DNA of 64,000 nt from an uncultured SAR116 cluster alpha proteobacterium (lineage in GTDB: Bacteria > Pseudomonadota > Alphaproteobacteria > Puniceispirillales > Marisalimonadaceae), in NCBI GenBank assembly GCA_902593735.1, contig CACJJL010000003.1:62001-126000 (forward strand), in the 5' to 3' direction. Shown here piece by piece: positions 19,786 to 31,600 of this stretch; the stretch's first letter is position 1, and each line of letters opens with the position of its first letter. Below the pieces are notes generated by a model, which saw only the letters and a list, made by a program, of their open reading frames with translations, was not told the origin of the DNA and did not search any database. The position numbers and the translations under genes were made by a program.

Positions 19786-20847
19786 ATGGATCCTGCCCCT
19801 GGAAAAAAAAACCTTATTACAGATATCACTGGCATTCGAGTTGGTCATGCCGAAGATACTAAAATTGGTACAGGTGTGACGGTTATAACTGGAGATAAAC
19901 CATTTTCAGCTGCTGTAGATGTTAGAGGAGGAGGTCCAGGCACCAGAGAAACAGATATGTTAAGTTTAGAAAACTCCATAGGACGTGCTGATGCAATTGT
20001 ACTCTCAGGTGGATCGGCATTTGGGCTAGATGCTTGTTCAGAAGTTCAAGATTTATTAAGAAAAGACAATAAGGGGTATAAAGTAGGTAAAGCTGTTGTG
20101 CCTCTTGTACCTGGAGCTGTAATTTTTGATCTAAATATAAACAATAAACCTCATGTTAACACTATTAGAGAACATTCCCCTTGGAGAAAACTAGCAAACA
20201 AAGCATATAAATCAGCTAATTCAGATTTTCTTTTAGGTTCTTTTGGGGCTGGATGTGGTGCTACCACAGCCACTCTTAAAGGTGGGCAAGGCTCTTCATC
20301 ATGGTCACAAACTTTTCCAAATGGTAAAAAATATACGGTTGGAGCAATTGTTATCAATAATGCTGTAGGAAATCCTTTACTTAATAGAGGACCACACTTT
20401 TTATCTGCTTATCTAGAATTTGATAACGAATTTGGTGGATACGGAGTTTGTAATGATCTATATGACAATATTTTAAGGGCAAAACGATTACCACAATCAA
20501 TTGGTAAAACTGAAATTTTCGATGATATTTCCAGTAACACAGTCATTGGTGTAGTAGCTACAGATGCTCCCTTAACACGTGCAAATCTTAAAAGATTAGC
20601 TATTATGGCACATGATGGTATAGCAAGATCTTTAAGCCCCGCTCATACACCTATGGATGGAGACACAATTTTTTCAATAACAACATGTAAAGGTGTAAAT
20701 GAACAATTATTAGAAAATGTAGATATATTAGCCTTAGGTTCGAGAGCGAGTGATTGCGTTGCTAGAGCTTGCAATCGCGCTATCTACGAGGCTAAAGCGA
20801 TTGGAAACTCAAAACCAGGTTGGAAAAAATTGTTTTTATCAAAATGA
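19786..20847 (+). CDS. P1 family peptidase (DmpA-like, S58)
   Basis: ITDITGIRVGHAED, AAVDVRGGGPGTRETDML, LSGGSAFGLDA, GSFGAGCGATTATLKGGQGSSS. Confidence 0.9.
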   Translation: MDPAPGKKNLITDITGIRVGHAEDTKIGTGVTVITGDKPFSAAVDVRGGGPGTRETDMLSLENSIGRADAIVLSGGSAFGLDACSEVQDLLRKDNKGYKVGKAVVPLVPGAVIFDLNINNKPHVNTIREHSPWRKLANKAYKSANSDFLLGSFGAGCGATTATLKGGQGSSSWSQTFPNGKKYTVGAIVINNAVGNPLLNRGPHFLSAYLEFDNEFGGYGVCNDLYDNILRAKRLPQSIGKTEIFDDISSNTVIGVVATDAPLTRANLKRLAIMAHDGIARSLSPAHTPMDGDTIFSITTCKGVNEQLLENVDILALGSRASDCVARACNRAIYEAKAIGNSKPGWKKLFLSK

Positions 20848-20855
20848 TACTATAA

Positions 20856-21647
20856 TTAAGAATTGACATTTAAAGCTTCCGCCTTCTTTTTAAGACGCAA
20901 ATAAAAAATTGAAGCAAAGGGTATACTTGATAAATAGACTAATACCAAAATAATAAAACCTTTAATCGGATTACTTATTATTGCATTACTTAAAAGAGCT
21001 AAAATTATTAATAAAGGTATTACAAAAGATTTTGGTATTTGAAAAACTTTACCAGAAAAAGTTGGTAAGTTACTAACCATAGCTACTGAAATGAAACCTA
21101 TCCACAAAGCGATTATATCAAATGATTTTAAATTGTAAGATATTAAAAATTCATCTATTGCTATCGGAAACAACATTAAAAAAGCTGCTGCAGGAGTTGG
21201 AACACCATTAAAATAATTTTTTGCATAATTAGGCCTTTCAGAAAGCTCAGAATTAAATCTTGCTAGTCTCAATGCAGAACAAATTACATATAAAACAATT
21301 ATAATCCAAAAAAAGTTACCTTGTGGTTTATCCAACCATAAATATACTGAAAATGCTGGAACAGCTCCAAAAACAACAAAATCTGACAATGAATCAAGAT
21401 GCATACCAAATTCACTTGTAGATTTTAATAATCTTGCAACTCGTCCGTCTAACATATCAAAAACAGATGCTATAATAATCATTATAATTACATTATCCCA
21501 ATTATTAAAAATTGCTTGATACATTGCCTGCAATCCAAAAATAAGAGCACATATAGTCAGGAAATTGGGAAGCATCCATATTACTGAGAAACGTCGTGGT
21601 CTAGAATGAAAAGCTTTTTTGGCAAATTTAATGCCTTTATTTTTCAT
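20856..21647 (-). CDS. pssA: CDP-diacylglycerol-serine O-phosphatidyltransferase
   Basis: CDP-alcohol phosphatidyltransferase motif DMLDGRVARLLKSTSEFGMHLDSLSDFVVFG. Confidence 0.92.
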   Translation of the reverse strand: MKNKGIKFAKKAFHSRPRRFSVIWMLPNFLTICALIFGLQAMYQAIFNNWDNVIIMIIIASVFDMLDGRVARLLKSTSEFGMHLDSLSDFVVFGAVPAFSVYLWLDKPQGNFFWIIIVLYVICSALRLARFNSELSERPNYAKNYFNGVPTPAAAFLMLFPIAIDEFLISYNLKSFDIIALWIGFISVAMVSNLPTFSGKVFQIPKSFVIPLLIILALLSNAIISNPIKGFIILVLVYLSSIPFASIFYLRLKKKAEALNVNS

Positions 21648-22362
21648 CTAAATTTTCCTTTACAGATTTGGATTTCTTACTAAAATCTCCAATTATTGTC
21701 TCTCCAGCTATCATTTTTTGACCCTTTAAAATCATCACAGAAACATCCGAAGGAAAATACACATCTACTCTACTACCAAATCTTATTAGACCAAAAACTT
21801 CTCCAGCTTTAATTTGACTTCCAATATCAACGTCACAAATAATTCTTCTGGCAACTAAACCAGCAATTTGAACAAATGCAATTTTTTTTCCATTTTCAGT
21901 TTCCATATTCAAGATAAGTCTCTCATTTTCAGCGGATGCCTTATCTAAACTTGCATTAAAAAAAGAACCTGGAATATATTTTTTATATGTAATTTGTCCT
22001 AACATAGGTGATCTATTAACATGAACGTCAAAAACATTCATAAAGATACATACTCTTGTCCATTTTCCTTCTGGTAAGCCAATTTCTTGGGCAGGAATTA
22101 TTTGTGAAATTTCTATAACTTTTCCATCTGCAGGAGATATTATAAGGTTATTTTTGTTAGAGCCCAAATATACTGGTGTCACTCTAGGTGGATTTCTGAA
22201 GAAATAAACACACCAAGCTGTTAAAGTAAAACCAAGAAAATATAGAGGACTCCAAAACCAACCAATAATAATGGTTAAGAAAAAAAATAACACTATAAAT
22301 GGGATTCCAGCAGGATGTATTGGAGTTAAAACAGACATTTTGATAGAATCAATAATATTCAT
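21637..22362 (-). CDS. psd: Phosphatidylserine decarboxylase family protein
   Basis: ISPADGKVIEI, FMNVFDVHVNRSP, LIRFGSRVDVYFP; overlaps pssA. Confidence 0.92.
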   Translation of the reverse strand: MNIIDSIKMSVLTPIHPAGIPFIVLFFFLTIIIGWFWSPLYFLGFTLTAWCVYFFRNPPRVTPVYLGSNKNNLIISPADGKVIEISQIIPAQEIGLPEGKWTRVCIFMNVFDVHVNRSPMLGQITYKKYIPGSFFNASLDKASAENERLILNMETENGKKIAFVQIAGLVARRIICDVDIGSQIKAGEVFGLIRFGSRVDVYFPSDVSVMILKGQKMIAGETIIGDFSKKSKSVKENLDEK

Positions 22363-22489
22363 TTATTTCCCTGTAAAATTTTTTATTAGGAATTATTAAT
22401 ATATATTAGCATCAACATTAAAAATGTTATAATATATATTTTTATTCTTTTGAACGAAATAATTACTACTTGATAGAATTGGAGGCAAA

Positions 22490-22771
22490 TTGACTAAAAT
22501 TAAAGAGAAAAAGCTTAATGCAATAAAATCAGAAATTGAAGAAATTACTAATTTTATCAAAACAAGTAGAGATGAAAGTGTTTTGGAACACGATAATCCA
22601 ATAAATAAAAATGATGATGATACTTTTACATTAACGGATATTGTTGATAAAGAATTTAAACAAAATAATAACAGTGATTTAGAATATATTAGGAACGAAT
22701 TAAAATCATTAAATTCTACCTTAGCTAATCATGAAAACCTTTTGAGGGAAATTTTACTAAAAATAAAATAA
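22490..22771 (+). CDS. Hypothetical charged/coiled-coil small protein (TTG start)
   Basis: 93 aa ORF with GGAGG upstream; no recognised domain. Confidence 0.5.
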   Translation: MTKIKEKKLNAIKSEIEEITNFIKTSRDESVLEHDNPINKNDDDTFTLTDIVDKEFKQNNNSDLEYIRNELKSLNSTLANHENLLREILLKIK

Positions 22772-22912
22772 TTTGTTGTTAAACAATTCTGTAATTTAAA
22801 TTAAAATGTACTAAGTAACATTCTAATATCATAAGATTTTGTAAAAAAACTGTATCTTTTTTAGTTCTGTGATATATATTGTTTGCTAGTTATTAAGTTA
22901 GCGGAGGTATAA

Positions 22913-24076
22913 ATGCGCTTTGTTAGAGAAAATCTCTTAATATTTTCATTATTTTTAATAATGGGTATTATAACTCTTCATTCTAATTATGTTTATGCTG
23001 GTGGAGATCCTTCAATCAAGGATAAAAAAATTAATAAAAAAAATACTAATATTAATAAAAAATCTCAAAATAAAGAATATGTTGAAAAACAAAGCACACT
23101 ACCAAACACAACAAAAGTAAGCAAAGCAAAAGATACATCTAATTCAACAAATAGTGATGAAAATATAGAAACTGCTGGTTTTGCAGCAATCGAAGATGTG
23201 CCCTTAATAATTGATTTATCATCAGTGACAGACTCTGATGGCATGGGCTCAGTTAGTGTGCAATGGCAGATTTCTTCAGATAATAAAAAATGGACAAACA
23301 TAAGTGGTGCTACAAATCAATCTTTTACACCAAGAGAAATTCATGTTGGTAGCAGATTACGTGTAGCTATTTCTTATGTAGACGGTCAAGGTAATTTAGA
23401 ACCTCTTACAAGCCCACCTTCAACTCCTGTTAGAAATGTAAACGATAAACCAACAGGTTCAGCTCGCCTCATTGGTACTGCTGTTGAAGATAGTGCATTA
23501 GTTGTTGATACATCAAGCATAGCTGATGAAGATGGTATTGGTGGGTTTGACATCACATGGCAAAGATCGTCTTCAAAATCATCTTGGGAAGCTTATCCTG
23601 CAGGTCAAAATGAAGTTCTAAGATTAACGCAAAGTCAAGTTGGTTATTCATATAGAGCGGTCGTATCATATATAGACTCTCACGGCACAAGAGAAGTTCT
23701 TTACACAAGCCCATCAGAAACGATTGATAATTTGGATGATCCTGTTCAAGGCGAAGTTACTATTATTGGTGATCCAAAAGAAGGTGTTACGCTAAGAGCA
23801 TTATCAAATTCCCTTTCTGACGAAGATGGGATTGCCTCCATATCTATAAGCTGGGAGACATCTAAAGATGGAAGAAATTGGACTGGTTTAAATAGCCTTA
23901 GTGGTCCAGTTCTACCTCTAACTCAGGCACTAGTTGGTTCTCAAGTTAGGGCAAGAGTAGCTGTAGTTGACAACTTTGGTATTGAAACAAACTTATATAG
24001 TCAAGCTACAAGAACAGTTGAAAATGTTAATAATAAGCCTTCTGGAAGAATAATAATTAGAAGAGTTGGGCAATAA
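22913..24076 (+). CDS. Secreted protein with three tandem about 90-aa Ig-like/VCBS-like repeats
   Basis: Signal peptide, Lys/Asn-rich linker, then three repeats with DxDG...W..S.D...W ... vGs..r..v.y.D..G...... V.N.nd.P.G. Confidence 0.75.
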   Translation: MRFVRENLLIFSLFLIMGIITLHSNYVYAGGDPSIKDKKINKKNTNINKKSQNKEYVEKQSTLPNTTKVSKAKDTSNSTNSDENIETAGFAAIEDVPLIIDLSSVTDSDGMGSVSVQWQISSDNKKWTNISGATNQSFTPREIHVGSRLRVAISYVDGQGNLEPLTSPPSTPVRNVNDKPTGSARLIGTAVEDSALVVDTSSIADEDGIGGFDITWQRSSSKSSWEAYPAGQNEVLRLTQSQVGYSYRAVVSYIDSHGTREVLYTSPSETIDNLDDPVQGEVTIIGDPKEGVTLRALSNSLSDEDGIASISISWETSKDGRNWTGLNSLSGPVLPLTQALVGSQVRARVAVVDNFGIETNLYSQATRTVENVNNKPSGRIIIRRVGQ

Positions 24077-24115
24077 TTTTGTTTAATGAAGTGATACTTT
24101 TATGGAGCATAATTA

Positions 24116-24391
24116 ATGAAACTTAAATCTGGTTTTGAAAAGTCAGAAAATAATGTAATTCCACTAGAAAACTATAAAAATAAAAAAATAAAAATGGTTT
24201 CTTCTACTATTGCTGCAATTATCGCTATTAAAATTGAACATCCTAAAAATATTTCTCCAGAGGATTATTTTTTGGATAGAATTGATAATATTACACAATT
24301 TGAAGTTTTAGCATTCGAAGATGCTCTAGATAAAAACAATTCAGGACTTACAACAATTGACGCTCAAAATGATGCATTAAATGATGCTTGA
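24116..24391 (+). CDS. Hypothetical 91-aa protein
   Basis: ORF only, start ATG; no recognised domain. Confidence 0.45.
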   Translation: MKLKSGFEKSENNVIPLENYKNKKIKMVSSTIAAIIAIKIEHPKNISPEDYFLDRIDNITQFEVLAFEDALDKNNSGLTTIDAQNDALNDA

Positions 24392-24421
24392 GTATTATCT
24401 CTTAAAATTAGAAATCTAATA

Positions 24422-25090
24422 TTAATGAGATTTTTTAACAAGTTTCCAAATTTGTGGTAGCAAAAATGTTGCAAGCAATAGTTTATAAATATCTCCAATT
24501 ATATATGGCTTCATAATTATATAAGTTTCTACCATATTATTTATTGATTCAGATATAATTAAATAAGGAATTTCTGAATAAGTAAATCCATTATTGAGAA
24601 TGTTAAAGAAATCTGATTTAAAAAGACTTAATTGAAACATACCAACTACATATATTGCAATCAAACCAATAGACATAGCTATTAAAGATTTAAAATAATT
24701 TAATCCCCAACCTCTATCTGCAAGTTCTCCTATAATTATTCCTGCTAATAAAAAACCAAATAAAAAACCGCCTGTCGGTCCAAGGAAATATAAATAACCA
24801 CCACCATTTGCAAATACTGGAAGACCAATCATTCCTTGAAACAAATAAAAACTTATAGAAGCAAAGGCAATATTCCTTCCACATAACATAGAAATCATTA
24901 ATATAGCAAGTGGTTGCAATGTTATTGGTACGAGATATAAGTCAACCTTAATTTTAGCAGATATAATAAGCAATATACTACAAATAATGATTGTTATAAC
25001 GTTGTTAAAAAAAGTGAAACTTCTTTTCTCTTTATTTTTTAAAACAAAACTTTCTATCCAAGATGACCTTATTATTTTTTCGTTGTTCAT
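24422..25090 (-). CDS. bioY: BioY biotin transporter substrate-binding component
   Basis: VPITLQPLAILMISMLCGRNIAFASISFYLFQGMIGLPVFANGGGYLYFLGPTGGFLFGFLLAG. Confidence 0.92.
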   Translation of the reverse strand: MNNEKIIRSSWIESFVLKNKEKRSFTFFNNVITIIICSILLIISAKIKVDLYLVPITLQPLAILMISMLCGRNIAFASISFYLFQGMIGLPVFANGGGYLYFLGPTGGFLFGFLLAGIIIGELADRGWGLNYFKSLIAMSIGLIAIYVVGMFQLSLFKSDFFNILNNGFTYSEIPYLIISESINNMVETYIIMKPYIIGDIYKLLLATFLLPQIWKLVKKSH

Positions 25091-25177
25091 AAGAAGATTC
25101 CTTTTATTATGTTAATATAAACATTATACATATCATAGAATATTTTGTAATTAAATCATATTTTATGGAGTAATATA

Positions 25178-26131
25178 TTGAATGATCTTGATGATATTCT
25201 AACACCAACCAGCGTTTGGTTGAAGCAAAGAAGACAAATTGCACTTGCAACAGTAATTTCAACATGGGGTAGTTCACCAAGACCTGTAGGTGGACAAATG
25301 GCAATTGACAAAAATGGTGAAATAATAGGCTCTGTCTCAGGTGGATGTATTGAAGGTGCAGTAATCTCCGAAGCTCTAAATTCTATTAAAGATGGTAAAA
25401 CGAGAATAAGAGATTATGGGATATCAAATGACATGGCATGGGAAGTTGGCTTAGCTTGTGGTGGTGAGTTAAAAATTCTTATTCAACCTCTTAATCAGGA
25501 AGATGAAATAGTTTATTCAATTGTAAATAGAATTAGAAAAAGAGAGACTATAAAACTAAGAATTGATTGTTCAACTGGATCTAGGGAAATTGATAACACA
25601 ATTGATTACCAAACAAGTCATTTTGACAAGTCTAAAAATGAATTCATTCATGTTATTGAACCAAAACCTAGATTAATTATTGTTGGAGCTGTTCACATAG
25701 CTCAGGCCCTTGTTTCATTAGCTGATGTGGCTGATTATGAAATAATCTTAATCGATCCTAGAGATCATTTTGCAACAAAAGAGAGATTTCCAAACTGTAA
25801 ATTAATAAATGAATGGCCAGATGAAGCTCTTTCAAAATTTCCTTTCGATAAATCTACACACTTAGTAACGCTTACTCATGATCCTAAAATTGACGACCTC
25901 GCTTTAATTTCCTGCATTACAAAAAATTTTGGTTATATTGGATCATTAGGTAGCAAAAAAACACACAAAAAAAGATTAGGAAGATTAATTACATTAGGTT
26001 TTAAAGAAATTGAATTGTCAAAAATTCATGCCCCAATAGGATTAGATATTAAAGCCAAAACACCAGCTGAAATAGCTACATCAATTTTGGCTGAAATCAT
26101 TCATTATAGACGAACAAATTATGATAGTTAA
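25178..26131 (+). CDS. XdhC/CoxI family protein (molybdenum hydroxylase accessory factor)
   Basis: ATVISTWGSSPRPVGGQMAI, SVSGGCIEGAV, LACGGELKILIQPL, C-terminal Rossmann-like domain. Confidence 0.9.
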   Translation: MNDLDDILTPTSVWLKQRRQIALATVISTWGSSPRPVGGQMAIDKNGEIIGSVSGGCIEGAVISEALNSIKDGKTRIRDYGISNDMAWEVGLACGGELKILIQPLNQEDEIVYSIVNRIRKRETIKLRIDCSTGSREIDNTIDYQTSHFDKSKNEFIHVIEPKPRLIIVGAVHIAQALVSLADVADYEIILIDPRDHFATKERFPNCKLINEWPDEALSKFPFDKSTHLVTLTHDPKIDDLALISCITKNFGYIGSLGSKKTHKKRLGRLITLGFKEIELSKIHAPIGLDIKAKTPAEIATSILAEIIHYRRTNYDS

Positions 26132-26714
26132 AAAGATTTTATTAGCCGCTGGTATAAGCAAACGTTTTGGAAACAATAATAAACTTTTAGAAAATTTTAA
26201 TGGTAAACCTTTAATAAATCATATTTTAGATAAACTGTTGGAAATATATGATACTTCAGAATTATTAATAATATTAGGTTATGAGCAAAAAAAAATTAAA
26301 AATTTAATTAACAATAAACATATAAAAACTTTAGAAAATATGGATTACAAAAAAGGTATTGGTTCATCAATTGCATTAGGGGTTAAAAATTTAGAAACAA
26401 AAATTAGAGGAGTAATGATTTTTCCTACTGATATGCCATACATAGATACAAAAGACATTATTAATTTAGAAAAGAAGTTTTTAGAAATGAACTGTAAAAA
26501 AGTTATAATACCAAAATATAATTCTAGAAGTGGTAACCCAGTAATACTTCCAAGTATCTATTTTAGTTATTTAAAAAATCTTAAAGGAGATTTTGGTGCC
26601 AAAACACTAATTAAAGAAAAGGATATAATATATTTTAAAACTGGTATTGGAACTATTATTGATATTGATACTAGAGAAGAGCTAAATAAAGCAAAACTCA
26701 ATTTGATAAGTTAA
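26121..26714 (+). CDS. MobA/MocA-like nucleotidyltransferase
   Basis: LLAAGISKRFGNNNKLLENFNGKPLI; PTDMPYID; overlaps xdhC-like gene. Confidence 0.85.
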   Translation: MIVKKILLAAGISKRFGNNNKLLENFNGKPLINHILDKLLEIYDTSELLIILGYEQKKIKNLINNKHIKTLENMDYKKGIGSSIALGVKNLETKIRGVMIFPTDMPYIDTKDIINLEKKFLEMNCKKVIIPKYNSRSGNPVILPSIYFSYLKNLKGDFGAKTLIKEKDIIYFKTGIGTIIDIDTREELNKAKLNLIS

Positions 26715-28555
26715 GAAGCGACCCTTGAAGCCTTTTTTCTTTCATGTTCTTTTAAATATTTTTTTCTTATTCTAACATTGGTTGGCGTAACTTCAATTAG
26801 TTCATCATTATTTATAAACTCTAGAGCAAACTCTAATGTAACATTTATAGGAGAAACTAATAAAACAGCGTCATCATTACCTGAAGCCCTTATATTTGTA
26901 AGTTGTTTCCCTTTAAGTGGATTTACTACTAAATCGTTATTTTTACTATGTATACCAATTATCATTCCCTCATAAACATCAACACCACTTTTGATTATCA
27001 TTTTACCTCTATCTTGAAGGTTAAATAGTGCATATGGAATTGCCTTGCCTTGGCTAATTGATACAAGAACTCCATTTCTTCTTCCTGTTTGTAATCCTTT
27101 AACAATAGGTCTATATTTTTCGAAATTATGATACATCAGGCCAGATCCAGAAGTTAAAGTTAAAAACTCTGTTCTAAAACCTATTAAGCCTCTGCTAGCG
27201 ATACTGTAATCTAAACGGACTCTCCCTTTTCCGTCAGGTACCATATTAATTAATTGTGCTTTTCTTTCACCCAATTTTTCCATTATTTTGCCTTGATGAA
27301 TTTCTTCCATGTCAATAGTCAAATTTTCAAATGGTTCTTTTTTAACGTTGTCTAAAACCTTTGTAATAACCTCTGGTGATGAAACGCCTAATTCAAAACC
27401 TTCTCTTCTCATATTCTCAATAAGAATAGATAGATGAAGCTCTCCACGACCCGAAATTCTGAATTTATCTGGATTGTCTGTATCCTCAACTCTTAGCGAA
27501 ACGTTAGTTTTCAATTCTTGATACAATCTTTCACGAATAGATCTACTTGTGACTAATTTTCCTTCTCGCCCTGCAAGTGGACTATCATTAACTTGTATCA
27601 TTATACTAATAGTAGGCTCATCAACTAAAAGTTTTTCCAATGCTTCAAATTTTCCAGTTTCACAAATAGTGTCAGAAATTTTTAAGTCACCAAGACCACT
27701 TATTGCCACAATGTCACCTGCATTAGCCTCATCAATTTCTTTCTTTTCTAAACCATGAAAATTCATTATTTGTAAAATTTTTCCCTGACGTACATTGCCA
27801 TTCTCGTTTCCAATGCATACATTTTGACCTTTTTTCATTTTTCCTCTTCTAATTCTTCCTGTTCCAATAACACCAACATAACTTGAATAACTTAAAGCAG
27901 ATATTTGCATTTGAAGATTTCCATTTAAATCTACTTTGGGGTAAGGTACATTCTTTACAATTGTATCAAAAATTATATTCATATTGTTTCTTTTATGATC
28001 CAAATCATTAGTTGCCCAGCCTTGGATTGCAGAAGTGTAAACAATAGGAAAATCAAGTTGATTTTCATCTGCGCCTAATTTATCAAAAAGATCAAATGTT
28101 TGATCTAACACCCAATCTGGTCTGGCACCTTCTCTATCAATTTTATTGATAACCACTATTGGACAAAGTCCTGCTTCGAGAACCTTTTTAGTTACAAAAC
28201 TAGTTTGTGGCATAGGTCCATCAACAGCGTCAACTAATAATAAAACTGAATCTACCATCGATAGCACTCTTTCTACTTCACCTCCAAAATCTGCATGTCC
28301 TGGAGTATCTACAATATTTATCCTCCAATCTTTCCATGTTAATCCTGTATTTTTAGATAATATAGTAATACCACGTTCTTTTTCTAGATCATTTGAGTCC
28401 ATTACTCTTTCAACTAATTCTGTATGAGCAGCAAACACACCTGATTGTTGCAATAAAGTATCAACCAAAGTTGTTTTACCATGATCAACGTGTGCAACTA
28501 TTGCTATATTTCTTATAAATTTTATTTTTTCTTCAGCTGAGATATAACTTTTCAT
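26711..28555 (-). CDS. typA: Translational GTPase TypA/BipA
   Basis: [58 protein letters not shown]. Confidence 0.96.
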   Translation of the reverse strand: MKSYISAEEKIKFIRNIAIVAHVDHGKTTLVDTLLQQSGVFAAHTELVERVMDSNDLEKERGITILSKNTGLTWKDWRINIVDTPGHADFGGEVERVLSMVDSVLLLVDAVDGPMPQTSFVTKKVLEAGLCPIVVINKIDREGARPDWVLDQTFDLFDKLGADENQLDFPIVYTSAIQGWATNDLDHKRNNMNIIFDTIVKNVPYPKVDLNGNLQMQISALSYSSYVGVIGTGRIRRGKMKKGQNVCIGNENGNVRQGKILQIMNFHGLEKKEIDEANAGDIVAISGLGDLKISDTICETGKFEALEKLLVDEPTISIMIQVNDSPLAGREGKLVTSRSIRERLYQELKTNVSLRVEDTDNPDKFRISGRGELHLSILIENMRREGFELGVSSPEVITKVLDNVKKEPFENLTIDMEEIHQGKIMEKLGERKAQLINMVPDGKGRVRLDYSIASRGLIGFRTEFLTLTSGSGLMYHNFEKYRPIVKGLQTGRRNGVLVSISQGKAIPYALFNLQDRGKMIIKSGVDVYEGMIIGIHSKNNDLVVNPLKGKQLTNIRASGNDDAVLLVSPINVTLEFALEFINNDELIEVTPTNVRIRKKYLKEHERKKASRVAS

Positions 28556-28660
28556 TTCTAATCTTCAAGTATTTAATAATTTGACGGGACAATGATTACA
28601 TAGCTTTTTATTAAGTCTTTTGTCATTAAATAAAAAGCAAAGATTAAATATTATTTTTAT

Positions 28661-31600
28661 TTATAAAAATTCTTCATGTTTATCTAGCGTTATTGGTTTT
28701 ATTTTTTCAAATTTCAACGCTAATGCAAGCAATGGCGGAACCATTAGCAAAGTTAAAATAGCAGAGGTTGATAATCCACCAAAAACAACTGTACCAATAC
28801 CTCTATACAATTCTGATCCAGAACCTGGGAAAATTACAAGTGGAATCAATCCAAATAAACTTGTTAGAGTTGACATAAAGATTGGTCTTATTCTATTTCT
28901 AGTAGCCTCTGTGATAGCTTCAGATACCTTCATAGTTTCATATCTTATATGCCAAAGAGTTTGTTCTACCATCAAAATAGAATTATTCACAACAATTCCA
29001 GTCAAAATTATAAAACCTAACATAGTAAGCATATCCATTGATTGGGTGCTAAATTGATTTAAAATTACTAATCCCATAACACCACCTGCACCAGCTATAG
29101 GAACAGTTATGACTATCACAAAAGGGAGTATAAATGATCTCATTAAAACAGTTAGTAATAAAAAGATAACAACGAATGCAATCATCACATTATTTTTCAT
29201 TGATATCCATGTACTCTCTAATTCACTTGCTGCGCCTGATAAATTAATTGATATATTATCTGGTATTTCTTCTACTAAAGGTTTAATTACTAGATTTTGC
29301 AGTTTTAAAACAGCATTTTCTAGAGAGACAGTTTCATGTGGTCGAAGTTCCAAAGTTATAACTCTTTTCCCAAATAATCTTTTAATCTGTTCAGGAACTC
29401 CAATCAAATTTATATTAGCAACTTGAGATAATTTAACTAATTCACCAGTTTCAAGAATTAGAGGTAAATTTTTTAAATCATCAATTTTATTTGTATTAGA
29501 CTTATTAGAAGATAAAACTAATTCTATTAACCTACCTTCGAAAGGTATCTCAATAACCTTTATCCCGTCATTATAAACGTCCAAAGATTGTACTAAGTCT
29601 CTAGCTGTAATTCCTACATCAGCTAATCTTTCAGGAATTGGTCTTATTATAACCTGAGGAGAGCCTGTTCCCATTTGGGGCACTGAACGAACTTGATGTC
29701 CATTTTTTTGAGGAAACTCACTTCTAATATTTAATAAAATTTTTTGAGCTATAGGTTGGATCAAATCCAAAGAAGTCCCAGTGATTTCTAATTTTATTAC
29801 TCTTGACCCACCTACTGACCTTCCAAATAATGAAGCTTGCTGAGCAAACGCTTTTGCTCCTGGTTGATCTCTAATTGGTTTTGTTAATACTGGTAAAATT
29901 TCTCTTACTCTTTCAGGATTTTCGGCAGCGGCTCCTGCGAATGCTCCACCAGAGTATGCTATAAAGAAGAAACGTGCAATCTTTGGTTTCCCATTATTAT
30001 AATCATTTTCTGCTTCCCAAAGTGGTTGCGCTGCTCTTTCCATTGCTTTAGATATTTCCAGTGTCGCTTCTTTATTATAACCCGGTGGGACGGATATACG
30101 AGCAAAAACAAAATTTCTATTTCCGTCTGGCAAATAATCAAGTGGGGGAAGAAATGATATTATTATTATTATAGAGGTTACTATTAGCCCAAAAACAACT
30201 AGCAAACCAGCCTTTAATGAGGTGGTTGACCAAGAAGCATATTTAGTTATTACTACAGCAAATTTACTTGCAAGATTGTCTATAAATTTAATTGAAAATC
30301 TTTTAGCTTGTTTTTTTGTGGTATCACTTAATATTCTTGCTGAAACTGTTGGAATTAATGTTATAGATATTAACACTGAAATTAAAACTGATACTGAGAT
30401 TGCTATACCAATGTCTCTAAACAATTGTCCAATTGGTAAATCTAATAATAAGATTGGAATAAAAACCACAACAGTAGTAAGAGCTGACCCTAGTATTGGA
30501 GCCCAAACTTGTCTTGAACCATTAAAAGCGGCTAAAGTGGCAGTCATACCAGTTTGCCTCAATCTAAAGATATTTTCTTGACTTACAATAGAAGCATCCA
30601 GAACCATTCCTACCACGAATGCTAATCCAGCTAATGAAATTACATTTACAGATAAACCCAACCATGAAATTACCACAAAAGTTCCAATTATAGAAACTGG
30701 AATAGCTGACATTATTATAATTGCGGGTCTTAAATTTCTTAAGAAAAGCATCAACATACAAATAGCTAAAACTCCACCTATAATAATATTTTGTTGTACT
30801 AGTTTAATAGCAGCATTTATATATACTGTTTCGTCATAAACAATCTTTAGGTCTAGTCCATTTTTTGCAAGAATACCTTTATTAAGTTTTTCAACTTCTA
30901 CTTTTAAATTTTTTATTATTTCAACAACATTTGAATTTGCCTCTCTTATAACTCTAAAAGTAATTGCGTCTTTACCATTCATTCTTCTAAAACTAGTTGG
31001 TTTTTTATAAGACATGTAAATTTTTGCTACGTCTTCAAGTCTTATGTTTTCGGGTATGCCATCTAATCCAATTTCAGATCTTAAAATAATATTTCTAGCA
31101 CTTGAAGGTGTATATGATATGGCTTCTGCTCTTACAGAATATGATCTTTTTCCTTCAATTATTTCGCCTACTGTAACTTGCGCAGAACTTGCTTTTAAAG
31201 CATTTAACACTGTTGGAATTGATATTGAATATTTAGATAATTTTTGAATATCTAATTCAACTTTTAATTCTTTTTTTTGTCCTCCTCGATATGAAATCTC
31301 TGAGATACCCTCTATTCTAGATAATTTTTCAATTATTTCATATTCAACAAAGTCACCTAAACTCCACAAATCTTTAATTTTAGATTCTGGCAATTTAATC
31401 ATTGCTAAATATGAGATTGGACTATCTTCTGAATTAGAGGTCCGAACAGTTGGTCGTTTTGCATCAAAGGGCAAACCGTCAATTGAAGATACTTTACTAA
31501 GAAGTTGTACTAAAGCAATATCCATATCTTGGCCAACAGAATATGTAAGTGTTACTCGCGCTGATCCAAATCGACTATCTGATTCAATGTTTTCGACGCC

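Noticed and set aside
28620-29057. 145-aa plus-strand ORF (and other plus-strand ORFs within 28.6-32.8 kb)
   Set aside because: Antisense to RND/MFP genes; compositional mirror of long coding frames.
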